From contig JAZQFQ010000109.1 of NCBI GenBank assembly GCA_045539595.1, positions 1 to 28,493 on the forward strand: DNA of 28,493 nt, in the 5' to 3' direction. Below, piece by piece: positions 6,602-13,491 of the stretch. Made by a program: the position numbers and the translations under genes. The notes below the pieces were generated by a model. The model was not told where the DNA came from, did not search any database, and saw nothing but the letters and a program-made list of their open reading frames with translations. The DNA is from SIG701 sp045539595 (GTDB taxonomy: Bacteria; Bacillota; Clostridia; Oscillospirales; CAG-272). Position 1 is the stretch's first letter; each line of letters begins with the position of its first letter.

Positions 6602-7369
6602 ATGAAAATCGGAGCACAGCTTTTCACTGTCCGCGAATCCTGCACCACCCTGGACGATTTTGCCCAAACGCTGGACCGCGTGGCCGACATCGGTTACACC
6701 ACCGTACAGGTATCCGGCACCTGCGCCTATGAGGCCGACTGGCTGGCAGAACAACTGAAGCGTACCGGTCTGACTTGTAATCTGACCCATTACAACCTGG
6801 ACCGCATTCGCAATGAAACCGACCTGGTAGTCAAAGAACACAACACCTTCGGATGCAAATACATTGGCGTAGGTTCCATGCCGAATGATTATCGCGGCAG
6901 CGCCGCCGGCGTGGAGAGATTCGTGGCGGACACCGCCGCCGCCGCCAAGCGCATCAAGGAGCTGGGCTCCACCTTCATGTATCACAACCACTCCTTTGAG
7001 TACGAAAAAGCGGAAGACGGCCGCACCTATATGGAGATGCTGTCCGATCTCTTCGCCCCCGGTGAGATGGGCTTCACTCTGGACACCTACTGGGTCAAGC
7101 ACGGCGGATACGATCCCGTGGAGGAAATCAAGCGTCTGAGCGGCCGCATTCCCTGCGTGCATTTCAAGGATATGGAAATCCTTCCCGACGGCACCAAGCG
7201 ATTCACCTGGGTGGGCGGCGGTATTCTGGATTTCGAGGCCATCATCGCCGCGCTGGAAAATACCGGCACGGATTACGCCTTCATCGAACAGGATAACTGC
7301 TGGGGTGAGGATCCCTTCGTTTGCCTGAAAAAGAGCTACGACTATCTGAAATCCCTCGGCTTGAACTGA
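6602..7369 (+). CDS. Sugar phosphate isomerase/epimerase family TIM barrel
   Basis: A 255-residue cytosolic protein of the xylose isomerase-like/AP endonuclease 2 superfamily. It opens with MKIGAQLFTVRE, the typical first barrel strand. Metal-site residues appear at YHNHSFEY (His and Glu), GFTLDTYWV (Asp), VHFKD (His, Asp) and AFIEQD (Glu). The length is normal for the family. These proteins isomerise, epimerise or dehydrate sugars such as inosose or keto-sugars, and the substrate cannot be read from the sequence. The start is fixed by AGGGAGA and by the promoter at 6510-6538. A GC-rich hairpin follows at 7377-7400, after which an SGNH hydrolase gene starts 66 bases past the stop. Co-expression with it by read-through is possible. 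Confidence 0.85.
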   Translation: MKIGAQLFTVRESCTTLDDFAQTLDRVADIGYTTVQVSGTCAYEADWLAEQLKRTGLTCNLTHYNLDRIRNETDLVVKEHNTFGCKYIGVGSMPNDYRGSAAGVERFVADTAAAAKRIKELGSTFMYHNHSFEYEKAEDGRTYMEMLSDLFAPGEMGFTLDTYWVKHGGYDPVEEIKRLSGRIPCVHFKDMEILPDGTKRFTWVGGGILDFEAIIAALENTGTDYAFIEQDNCWGEDPFVCLKKSYDYLKSLGLN

Positions 7370-7376
7370 ACAAAAG

Positions 7377-7400
7377 CGGGCAGCGGTCACACGCTGCCCG
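7377..7400 (+). terminator. Hairpin after the isomerase gene, weak terminator
   Basis: A perfect 9-bp stem (CGGGCAGCG at 7377-7385 with CGCTGCCCG at 7392-7400). The tail is only moderately T-rich (TATTGTGTATATCGTTT), so it may be leaky. Confidence 0.55.
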
Positions 7401-7434
7401 TATTGTGTATATCGTTTGGAAAGGAAAGATCGGC

Positions 7435-8124
7435 ATGAGAATTCTCTTTATCGGAAACAGTTATACTTATTACAACCGCATGCCCGAAACGCTGGCGCAC
7501 ATCGCCCGGGCGGAGGGCATGGATTGGGTGGTGGAATCGGTGACGAAGGGCGGCTGGTCCTTTGCCCATTATATCCATCCGGAAGACGAAATGCACGCCC
7601 CGCTGAAGGAAAAACTGGCACAGGCGTAGGACTGCATCCTTCTGCAGGAGCAAAGCCTACGCCCCGTGGATGGGCGGGAAACATTCCTGCGCACGGCGGA
7701 GACGCTGTGCGGGATGATTTCTCCCCGCCCGGCGAAATTGATCTACTACGTGACCTGGGGACGGGATGATGCCAGCCCGCAACTGGAAAAACTGGGGATG
7801 TCCCGTCTGGAAATGACCGAAAGACTTCACGATGCCTACGCGGAAGCAGCCCGACGCACGAACGGAATTCTGTCCGATGTGGGCGGAGCCTTTGCCTACA
7901 CCCGGGAGCACTTCCCCCATCTGCTCCTGTATCACACCGACGGATCCCACCCCTCCCCCGCGGGATCCCATCTGGCGGCGCTGATCCATTTTCATGCCAT
8001 CACGGGGAAATTGCCGACGGAGATCCGCTACGTGCCCGAGGGGCTGGACGCCGCGACCTTGGAGGAAATCCGCCGAGCCGCCGAGGGATTTCTCGCCGCA
8101 GGCGAAAATCCGGCAAAAAAATAA
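7435..8124 (+). pseudogene. SGNH-family hydrolase interrupted by an amber codon
   Basis: The frame from ATG 7435 (AAAGGAAAG upstream) to TAA 8124 encodes an SGNH/GDSL-like esterase of about 229 residues, broken by TAG at codon 65 (7627-7629). Upstream is the nucleophile block GNSYTYYN (Ser9). Downstream in the same frame are DCILLQEQSLRP and the catalytic DGSH (Asp169, His172) followed by PSPAGSHLAA. Related proteins commonly have Trp before Asp at this point (WD..LQEQS), so TGG to TAG is the simplest cause. Everything else is intact, so the lesion is recent, or is a sequencing error. A GTG at 7666 could in principle start the second part, but that would lack the nucleophile. The natural role would be removing acyl groups from glycans, by family inference. 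Confidence 0.8.
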
Positions 8125-8151
8125 AAAACATGGATTTTCTGAAAATTTCTC

Positions 8152-8180
8152 TTGACAAACCCACTCCATTGTGCTATTAT
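8152..8180 (+). promoter_or_regulatory. tRNA-Arg promoter
   Basis: TTGACA (8152-8157), a 17-bp spacer and TATTAT (8175-8180), ending 19 bases before the tRNA 5' end. Confidence 0.85.
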
Positions 8181-8199
8181 ATATAGGCGCTTAAGCGAT

Positions 8200-8275
8200 G
8201 CGCCACTAGCTCAGTGGATAGAGTGCCCGGCTACGAACCGGTAGGTCGCAGGTTCGAATCCTGCGTGGCGCGCCA
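8200..8275 (+). tRNA. tRNA-Arg (anticodon ACG)
   Basis: A complete 76-nt cloverleaf. The acceptor stem GCGCCAC/GTGGCGC, the D arm with AGTGGATA loop, the anticodon loop CTACGAA (ACG at 34-36), the T arm GCAGG-TTCGAAT-CCTGC, discriminator G and encoded CCA are all present. The outermost anticodon-stem pair is C-T. The A at position 34 would be edited to inosine to read CGN codons. It has its own promoter and terminator. Confidence 0.97.
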
Positions 8276-8276
8276 T

Positions 8277-8320
8277 AAAGAAACGACAATTTTCGACAGA
8301 AGATTGTCGTTTCTTTTGTT
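8277..8320 (+). terminator. tRNA-Arg terminator
   Basis: A perfect 14-bp stem (8277-8290 with 8303-8316) with a 12-nt loop and a T-rich tail, starting two bases after CCA. The downstream arm ATTGTCGTTTC is repeated at 8361-8371. Confidence 0.85.
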
Positions 8321-8427
8321 CTCTTCACTTTTCTCTTTTCGTTCTTCTCTCTTCACTTAAATTGTCGTTTCCAGATAATAGATAAAAGTGAAAAGTGCAG
8401 AGAAAAGGTAGCTTTGCTTCGCAAAGC
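8303..8427. repeat. Repeat cluster between tRNA and four-helix gene
   Basis: ATTGTCGTTTC occurs at 8303-8313 and again at 8361-8371, as a direct repeat of the tRNA terminator arm. Between and after these are pyrimidine-rich CTCTTCACTT copies (8321, 8349) and a purine-rich inverted counterpart (AAAAGTGAAAAGTG, AGAGAAAAG, about 8384-8407). A perfect hairpin GCTTTGC-TTC-GCAAAGC follows at 8411-8427, just before the promoter. Confidence 0.6.
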
Positions 8428-8428
8428 A

Positions 8429-8457
8429 TTGAATTATTTAATAATTTGTGATACAAT
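8429..8457 (+). promoter_or_regulatory. Promoter of the four-helix / Pcp-like pair
   Basis: TTGAAT (8429-8434), a 17-bp spacer and TACAAT (8452-8457) preceded by TGA (extended -10). It lies immediately after the GCTTTGC hairpin. Confidence 0.75.
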
Positions 8458-8477
8458 TTAACCAGAGGTGATGATGG

Positions 8478-8825
8478 ATGAACAGCCCTTTGCTCGATAA
8501 ATCTCTCGATTTTGCAACACAAATCGTATTGTTTTACGAGGAGTTTTCTAAAACAAGAAAAGATACCACGATCGCAAAACAGTTACTTCGTTCCGCAACA
8601 AGTGTAGGTGCGAATATAAATGAAGCCGTTTATGGTAACAGCAAAGCCGATTTTATATCAAAACTTCACATTTCACTTAAGGAAACCGGTGAAAGTATAT
8701 ATTGGCTCACACTTCTGAAAAGAACAAATCCAATAGAATACAACTTTGATGAACTCCTTTCTCTTGCCGAAGAAATCAAGCGAATGCTGATTGCATCACT
8801 TAATACCGCAAAAGAAAACAAATGA
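8478..8825 (+). CDS. Four-helix-bundle protein (S23/IVP-like)
   Basis: A 115-residue basic, all-helical protein of the four-helix-bundle family, first known from genes in 23S rRNA intervening sequences and also found as stand-alone copies. Family marks are LLDKSLDFATQIVLFYE at the N-terminus, the conserved LLRSATSVGANINEA turn, KADFISKLHISLKETGES and an ESIYWL.LL helix. The length is normal. Proteins of this fold bind nucleic acid or act as adaptors (for example Avd in diversity-generating retroelements), but the role of lone copies is unknown. The start follows GAGGTG at 7-bp spacing. Its stop overlaps the next start (ATGA at 8822-8825). Codons and base composition are AT-rich compared with flanking genes, which points to acquisition beside the tRNA. 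No integrase or reverse transcriptase is near. Confidence 0.88.
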   Translation: MNSPLLDKSLDFATQIVLFYEEFSKTRKDTTIAKQLLRSATSVGANINEAVYGNSKADFISKLHISLKETGESIYWLTLLKRTNPIEYNFDELLSLAEEIKRMLIASLNTAKENK

Positions 8826-9328
8826 AGATTCTTTTCACTGCCTTCAAAGGCATTCACAACACTTCTTTTCAGTTAGTAGATCAAACGGCAACGAATTATA
8901 TTTTATTAACCAATAGCTTTCAAGGCTTGAAAAAAGACATTTCATTTGTCAGAGGCGATTATAGCATAGTGTATATGTTTGGTGTCGATAAGGAACTGAT
9001 CGATAAAGTCAGAATCGAAACGTGTGCCAAGTACAATGACGAAACAGTGTGCACAGATTTTGATGTACATTATTTGGAAACTCTACTGGGAAGCGCAAGC
9101 GTCTCTTACACCATATCAGATAAACCGACCCGTTATCTGTGTAATGCGGCGTATTATCATATGCTCAAGAAAAATTCGAATACAGTTTTCATTCACATTC
9201 CATCATTAAAGGGCATGAGTATTGAATTGATGAATAAATTGATTAAAATATTCAACGATATATGTTCCAACGAAAACCATAAGAGTTCAAATTCATACGC
9301 AAATTTTTCGAAAATATCTTTTTCGTAG
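8822..9328 (+). CDS. Compact pyroglutamyl-peptidase I-like protein
   Basis: A 168-residue protein resembling peptidase family C15 (Pcp), which cuts N-terminal pyroglutamate from peptides. MKILFTAF matches the first strand. IETCAKY aligns with the Pcp IERVAIN segment and supplies Glu66. ISDKPTRYLCNAAYYHML matches the nucleophile helix (Cys107), and VFIHIPSL supplies His125. The Glu-Cys-His triad is therefore present. It is shorter than usual (family about 200-215 residues) and lacks the Gly-rich loop after the first strand. The insert between Glu and Cys is also shortened, so substrate may differ. It is coupled to the four-helix gene by ATGA overlap, which implies fixed stoichiometry. It ends in TAG and is followed by a terminator. 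The assignment rests on motif reading, and the function in this pairing is unknown. Confidence 0.7.
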   Translation: MKILFTAFKGIHNTSFQLVDQTATNYILLTNSFQGLKKDISFVRGDYSIVYMFGVDKELIDKVRIETCAKYNDETVCTDFDVHYLETLLGSASVSYTISDKPTRYLCNAAYYHMLKKNSNTVFIHIPSLKGMSIELMNKLIKIFNDICSNENHKSSNSYANFSKISFS

Positions 9329-9339
9329 TCCATAGCCAT

Positions 9340-9370
9340 AAACGGATACCAAAAGGTATCCGTTTTTGTT
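9340..9370 (+). terminator. Terminator of the four-helix / Pcp-like pair
   Basis: An 11-bp stem (AAACGGATACC at 9340-9350 with GGTATCCGTTT at 9355-9365, loop AAAA) followed by TTGTTTT. Confidence 0.9.
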
Positions 9371-9386
9371 TTAATTCATAAAACAC

Positions 9387-9412
9387 CCCCCGGCGCGATT
9401 CAGCGCCGGGGG
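9387..9412 (-). terminator. Terminator of the Cys-rich secreted protein gene
   Basis: A 10-bp all-GC stem (CCCCCGGCGC with GCGCCGGGGG, 6-nt loop), with a GTTTTA tail on the minus strand. Confidence 0.8.
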
Positions 9413-9430
9413 TTTATCGGTTCCTCTATA

Positions 9431-10099
9431 TTATTTCGCCACATCCCCCGCGAATTCCGCGCAGACGGTATCCATGGCGCAGTAGGCGCATGCGGGATCT
9501 CGCCCGTCCCCATGCCCGTCGGGCATATGATAGCCGATGTAGTACACCATGCCGCATCCCGTGCAGGTCTGCGTCAGACGGTGACCGCGGCGGAAAAATC
9601 CTCGCCAGATCTGCACCGGCCCCAGCGTACACGCTTCCGTCATCGGATTCCCCTCTGCGTCACACTGCACCGCATCGCACACGATATACGGATACGGAAC
9701 GGTATCCGTACAGCGGGATGTATGCTGCATGGTGTACGGATCATGCACCCACTTATATGTATGGATTCCGATCCCCTCCCGGCCGCAGATCACGCAGGGC
9801 GCGCTTTCCGTCCCGGGCAGGTAGTTGTAGCAGAAATCCGTCCGGCACGGCTCCACCGCAAAGGAGGTACATCCCTTTCCCGCCGTACACATCCATTTGT
9901 GGCACGGTACCTCCGTCCCGCCGGGGATGCTCTGATCCGCCGCCAGGCGTGTGTAGCGGTGGGCGATTTTCCCCTGCTTCACACAGGGAACGGAAGAATC
10001 GTAAACGATCTCGTCCATCCCCGCATCGTATGCGGCCGCGCCTGCCGTCAGCGTCAGAACAGCAAGCAGGCATCCGAGAATCACAAACATCTTTTTCAT
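9431..10099 (-). CDS. Cys-rich secreted protein of unknown family
   Basis: A 222-residue protein with signal peptide MKKMFVILGCLLAV...AAA (residues 1-23). The mature part has 17 cysteines, including three CxxC pairs (CVIC, CTGC, CAYC) spread over the second half, plus several His and many Tyr, Pro and Gly. This pattern fits disulfide-stabilised or zinc-binding knuckles outside the membrane. No transmembrane segment or wall anchor follows, so it should be released. No family is recognised. The start follows GGGAGGA. A possible promoter is at 10140-10168. It is monocistronic, between two terminators. Confidence 0.75.
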   Translation of the reverse strand: MKKMFVILGCLLAVLTLTAGAAAYDAGMDEIVYDSSVPCVKQGKIAHRYTRLAADQSIPGGTEVPCHKWMCTAGKGCTSFAVEPCRTDFCYNYLPGTESAPCVICGREGIGIHTYKWVHDPYTMQHTSRCTDTVPYPYIVCDAVQCDAEGNPMTEACTLGPVQIWRGFFRRGHRLTQTCTGCGMVYYIGYHMPDGHGDGRDPACAYCAMDTVCAEFAGDVAK

Positions 10100-10139
10100 A
10101 GGTTATCCTCCCTTTTTATCGTTCTGTCTGTCCGGTTTC

Positions 10140-10168
10140 ATTGTATCACATGGCAGAGGGGGAGTAAA
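10140..10168 (-). promoter_or_regulatory. Possible promoter of the Cys-rich protein gene
   Basis: On the minus strand, -10 TACAAT (10140-10145) with a TGA extended element and a poor -35 TTTACT (10163-10168) at 17 bp. Just upstream, CTTAAG occurs twice 10 bp apart (10174-10189), next to the terminator of the preceding operon. Confidence 0.5.
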
Positions 10169-10190
10169 GAAAACTTAAGAAACCTTAAGA

Positions 10191-10224
10191 AAACAAGGCT
10201 GTTGCGGTGGCAACAGCCTTGTTT
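10191..10224 (-). terminator. Terminator of the murJ-GT4 operon
   Basis: A 14-bp perfect stem (10191-10204 with 10211-10224, 6-nt loop) overlaps the stop codon of the 86-residue gene and is followed on the minus strand by a T-rich tail. Confidence 0.85.
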
Positions 10225-10484
10225 TATCCCACAAAATACACGATCGTGCCCACGGTGGCGAACAGCGCCACCAGGATCGCCGCAAGGGACGGCAGAAGCG
10301 CGATAAACCCCCGCAGCTTCGCCGCCCGGGCTTCCCGGTACAAAATCACCGCGATGACCCAGAAGGCCAGGCTCATCACGGGAAGCACGATGGCCAGCGA
10401 TGCCGCGCCCCACATCCGGTAAGCAAGTCCCGCCAGCACCGCGGCACAGGCCGCCGCCAGCGTCATGATCCGATATCGATTCAT
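10224..10484 (-). CDS. Small three-helix membrane protein
   Basis: An 86-residue hydrophobic protein with about three transmembrane helices (residues 8-24, 28-48, 62-84) and a short Arg/Lys-rich loop (YREARAAKLRG). The start ATG overlaps the stop of the upstream 995-residue gene (ATGA), so the two are translationally coupled and probably act together. Family not recognised. It is the last gene of the operon that begins with the flippase at 16170. Confidence 0.75.
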   Translation of the reverse strand: MNRYRIMTLAAACAAVLAGLAYRMWGAASLAIVLPVMSLAFWVIAVILYREARAAKLRGFIALLPSLAAILVALFATVGTIVYFVG

Positions 10485-13468
10485 TCTTTCTCCTTCTCCC
10501 GGCGGCTGAGCAAAGCAAAGGCCGTCACCGTGCCCATGCCCAGAAGCACGCACACAGCCCACTGGGCCCGCGTCATACCATCCGAACCGCTTTCCTCCGC
10601 GGGATCGTACCGCGTTTCCCGGTAGTGGTAAATTTCCGCCAGTTCCGCATCGGAATAGGCGGCACTGAAACACTCGATTTTTTGTATATCCAACGACGCG
10701 GCGGAATCACACTGCAGAGTGATGGCGGAGAAATTCACTGCCGAGGCGGCGGAAAACTCCGACAGATCGCACAGCACCTTCACCGGCATGCCGGTGGACA
10801 CCAGCGTCCGATACTCCGCCCGGGTATCCCCGCTGCCGAACACGAAGGTAAGTTCCGCCGCGGACGTACTCTCCAATTCCGTGACGACCTGCAAGGTGTA
10901 CACCACATAGGGTGCATAGCGCATATCCTCCGTCACCCCATTAGCACGGAGAATATTGCCCTGCACGGCGGAGAAAACATCCCCCTCCGTACCGCCGAAC
11001 ACCGCGTGCAGGGAGCGCTCGCCCGAGGCAAATCCGCCCGATTGGGTGATGAGCCGATCGCATCCGCTGCCCGCCATCCAGCCAAGGGTACTGTAGGAGT
11101 GAGAGAAATCACCCCAGACGTATTTCCCCCGATAGCCCTCCGGAGCGTCCACGAGCATGGCAGAATGTCGGGTGAGCTGGCGGGTGGAATTGCCGCCGTT
11201 CATCATTTCCTTCAATCCCGCGCACACGGCGGCGGGATCCTCCTGGTACGCCACGGACAAAAACAGAACCCGTGCACCGGCCCTCTGTGCCGACTGACAG
11301 CGGTCATTGTACTCCGCCAGAAGAATATCCGGCGCGTAATCGGTGACAGGCTCCCACATCAGCATAAAGGACCGGGGCGCCGTGCTTCCCGCTGTCTTGA
11401 TCTGGGAGAGGATGTTCTGCATATGCCCAATGGTCTGGGCGGAGGAATCGGACAGATACATCATCGTCCACGGCATATCCCCATCCTCCCCGATGGACCG
11501 GGACAGATGGGCAGCGAACAACACAGGATCGCAATAAATTCCCGCCGGATTGCCGTTATCCCGGGAGGAATGCCCCATGGGCGCAATCACGGACACACCG
11601 GGAATCGCATGTACCGCGCTGTTGTAAATCAATCGCATGGTGACGGCGCATCGCGCCGCATAGGCCTCCATATCCGTCATATCCGCGCCGTTGTACACAG
11701 AGGCGTCCATTCTCTCCCCCGCGATAAATCCGCGCACGGAGGGATAGCGGGCGGCGATGTATTCCGTGACGGCGCACAGGGTCTGAACCCCCGCCTCACT
11801 GTCCACATCGAAGGCAAAAAACTCGGCATCTTCCGCTGTATATGTATAGGACAACGCACTCATATCCCCGGAACTGAACAGGCGCAGATACACCTCCACG
11901 TCCGCCGCCGTATAGAAACGGATGTCCGCGTCCAGCTGCTTGATATAGGCTATGTCAAAATAATAATGCTTTCCGCCGCGAACGTACAATTGTCCGCCGC
12001 TCTCCGTCCCCTCGCCGCCCAGGAGCCGCATCACATCCACATCCACGATAACTGCCGAGGCGTTGGCGGCAAAAACATCCGCCGTTTTGGCGCCGTACAG
12101 TCCCACAACGGACAGATCCCCGGTGTCGCCGGCCGTAGGATGATCGGGGAACTGTGCCGCGGCGATAGGGATTGCCCCATTCTCCGTCAGGATCGCCGCC
12201 AGATAGCGGCTGGAGGAAGCATAGGACTTCCGTCCCCGCAGATCCACAGAAAAGCGGAATTTGGTTGAGATACGGATCGTATCGATGGGCTCGCCCTTGG
12301 CCAGCACCTCCGCCTCATCCATCCACACCGGGATCTCAAACAACCCGATGGCTGCGTCAATATAGTCAGTCACTACCTCACCGGGCAAGGTGCCGCGCAT
12401 CGATAACGTTTCCATCCCCGCCGTGAAGGCACATTCCGTGATCTTGCCCACACCGGAGGAAGTCCCCTCCGCAAACTGCTCCAGGGATACCTCCCGCAGA
12501 CAGATCCCCTCCTGGCCGTCCGCATACAATCCGCGGAAGCTGAGGCGGTAAGCCCGAAGCGGGATATCCTTATCAAAGGGAAGCAGATAAGTATTCTTAC
12601 CGTAGTAGATGGGGCAGGTGGACGCAATCGTAAAGGAGGACACCGAGGACGGGCCGTCCGCCACCGCCAGGGAGATATACCCCCCCACCAGTGCCCGATC
12701 CAGCACCACGCGCAAAGCACAAACGCCCTCTCCCGGCTCATAGGAAGGCCGCACTGCATCGGCAACCAGGGTCATGGTGCCGTCGTCCCCGGCATCCAGG
12801 ATGTAGGTGCCATCCCGATACGCCGCCGTGCCGCCGGCCGCCGTGTAATCGAAGGTCATAAACTGCCGGGCCACGGACAGATCCGCCTCGCCGTGGGCGT
12901 ACACGCCGCCCAGGGAGAATCCGTGAAATTCGCTCTCACCCAGTACGCTGATTTCCATCATATTGATACAGGTCCGGTATTTCCATTCCCCGATGGGTGC
13001 GGAAACCGTATGCCACGCGCCTGCACGTATCTGCGCCTGCGCCGTCCATGTGTTCAATCCGGAATACATCCGGATCAGCACCGTATGCATCGTTTCGGCA
13101 TCCCCCGGCACTAGAATCTGGGCGGTCAATTCGGCCGACTCCATCAGATTGGGCTCATCCCCGGCGGGATAATGCCGCATGACGGTGTACTCACCGCTGT
13201 CCGCGTGGGCAGGAATCGTCTGGAGAATGGACACGCCATCCCGGGACGTCATCCGCACAGAGGACACACCTGTGGCGGCGATCCATCCCGCGGCCCCCTC
13301 CTCGGCAAATCCGTCCAGCACCCGGACATCCTCTGCCGTATAGGCATGCTGGATTTCCACGGTTTGTGCATCCAGCACCACGTTCTCATCCGCCCGCACC
13401 GATACCCCCGGCACAAGCAGAAGCACGCACAACAATGCGCATCCGATCGCGCGCCGCCACTTTTCCAT
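10481..13468 (-). CDS. Exported, membrane-anchored DUF5722-like protein
   Basis: A 995-residue exported protein. Residues 1-27 are a signal peptide (MEKWRRAIG...VRA). About 30-335 looks like two beta-sandwich, carbohydrate-binding-type domains. About 345-790 has alpha/beta barrel character and resembles DUF5722 proteins (IDTIRISTKFRFSVDLRGR, FAANASAVIVDVDVMRLL, YYFDIAYIKQLDADIRFY, ARYPSVRGFIAGERMD, FMLMWEPVTDY). About 800-955 is a further beta-rich domain, followed by one transmembrane helix (about 965-985) and an RREKEKE tail. A glycan-directed role is plausible from the architecture and from the flippase and glycosyltransferase upstream, but no catalytic pair can be assigned. The start follows AAGGAGGG and lies 23 bp after the glycosyltransferase stop. 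Confidence 0.7.
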   Translation of the reverse strand: MEKWRRAIGCALLCVLLLVPGVSVRADENVVLDAQTVEIQHAYTAEDVRVLDGFAEEGAAGWIAATGVSSVRMTSRDGVSILQTIPAHADSGEYTVMRHYPAGDEPNLMESAELTAQILVPGDAETMHTVLIRMYSGLNTWTAQAQIRAGAWHTVSAPIGEWKYRTCINMMEISVLGESEFHGFSLGGVYAHGEADLSVARQFMTFDYTAAGGTAAYRDGTYILDAGDDGTMTLVADAVRPSYEPGEGVCALRVVLDRALVGGYISLAVADGPSSVSSFTIASTCPIYYGKNTYLLPFDKDIPLRAYRLSFRGLYADGQEGICLREVSLEQFAEGTSSGVGKITECAFTAGMETLSMRGTLPGEVVTDYIDAAIGLFEIPVWMDEAEVLAKGEPIDTIRISTKFRFSVDLRGRKSYASSSRYLAAILTENGAIPIAAAQFPDHPTAGDTGDLSVVGLYGAKTADVFAANASAVIVDVDVMRLLGGEGTESGGQLYVRGGKHYYFDIAYIKQLDADIRFYTAADVEVYLRLFSSGDMSALSYTYTAEDAEFFAFDVDSEAGVQTLCAVTEYIAARYPSVRGFIAGERMDASVYNGADMTDMEAYAARCAVTMRLIYNSAVHAIPGVSVIAPMGHSSRDNGNPAGIYCDPVLFAAHLSRSIGEDGDMPWTMMYLSDSSAQTIGHMQNILSQIKTAGSTAPRSFMLMWEPVTDYAPDILLAEYNDRCQSAQRAGARVLFLSVAYQEDPAAVCAGLKEMMNGGNSTRQLTRHSAMLVDAPEGYRGKYVWGDFSHSYSTLGWMAGSGCDRLITQSGGFASGERSLHAVFGGTEGDVFSAVQGNILRANGVTEDMRYAPYVVYTLQVVTELESTSAAELTFVFGSGDTRAEYRTLVSTGMPVKVLCDLSEFSAASAVNFSAITLQCDSAASLDIQKIECFSAAYSDAELAEIYHYRETRYDPAEESGSDGMTRAQWAVCVLLGMGTVTAFALLSRREKEKE

Positions 13469-13491
13469 GGAAATCCCTCCTTATCCTCATT

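Noticed and set aside
7627..7629. Genetic recoding of TAG to an amino acid
   Set aside because: TAG serves as a normal stop at 9326-9328, no suppressor tRNA was seen, and a single G to A change at a usual Trp explains the interruption.
8478..9328. Diversity-generating retroelement with an Avd-like protein
   Set aside because: No reverse transcriptase, template repeat or variable repeat is in the window. The four-helix family is broader than Avd.
8200..9400. Integrative element or prophage at the tRNA-Arg
   Set aside because: No integrase is present and no second copy of the tRNA 3' end was found within the window. Only the AT-rich composition and local repeats support acquisition.
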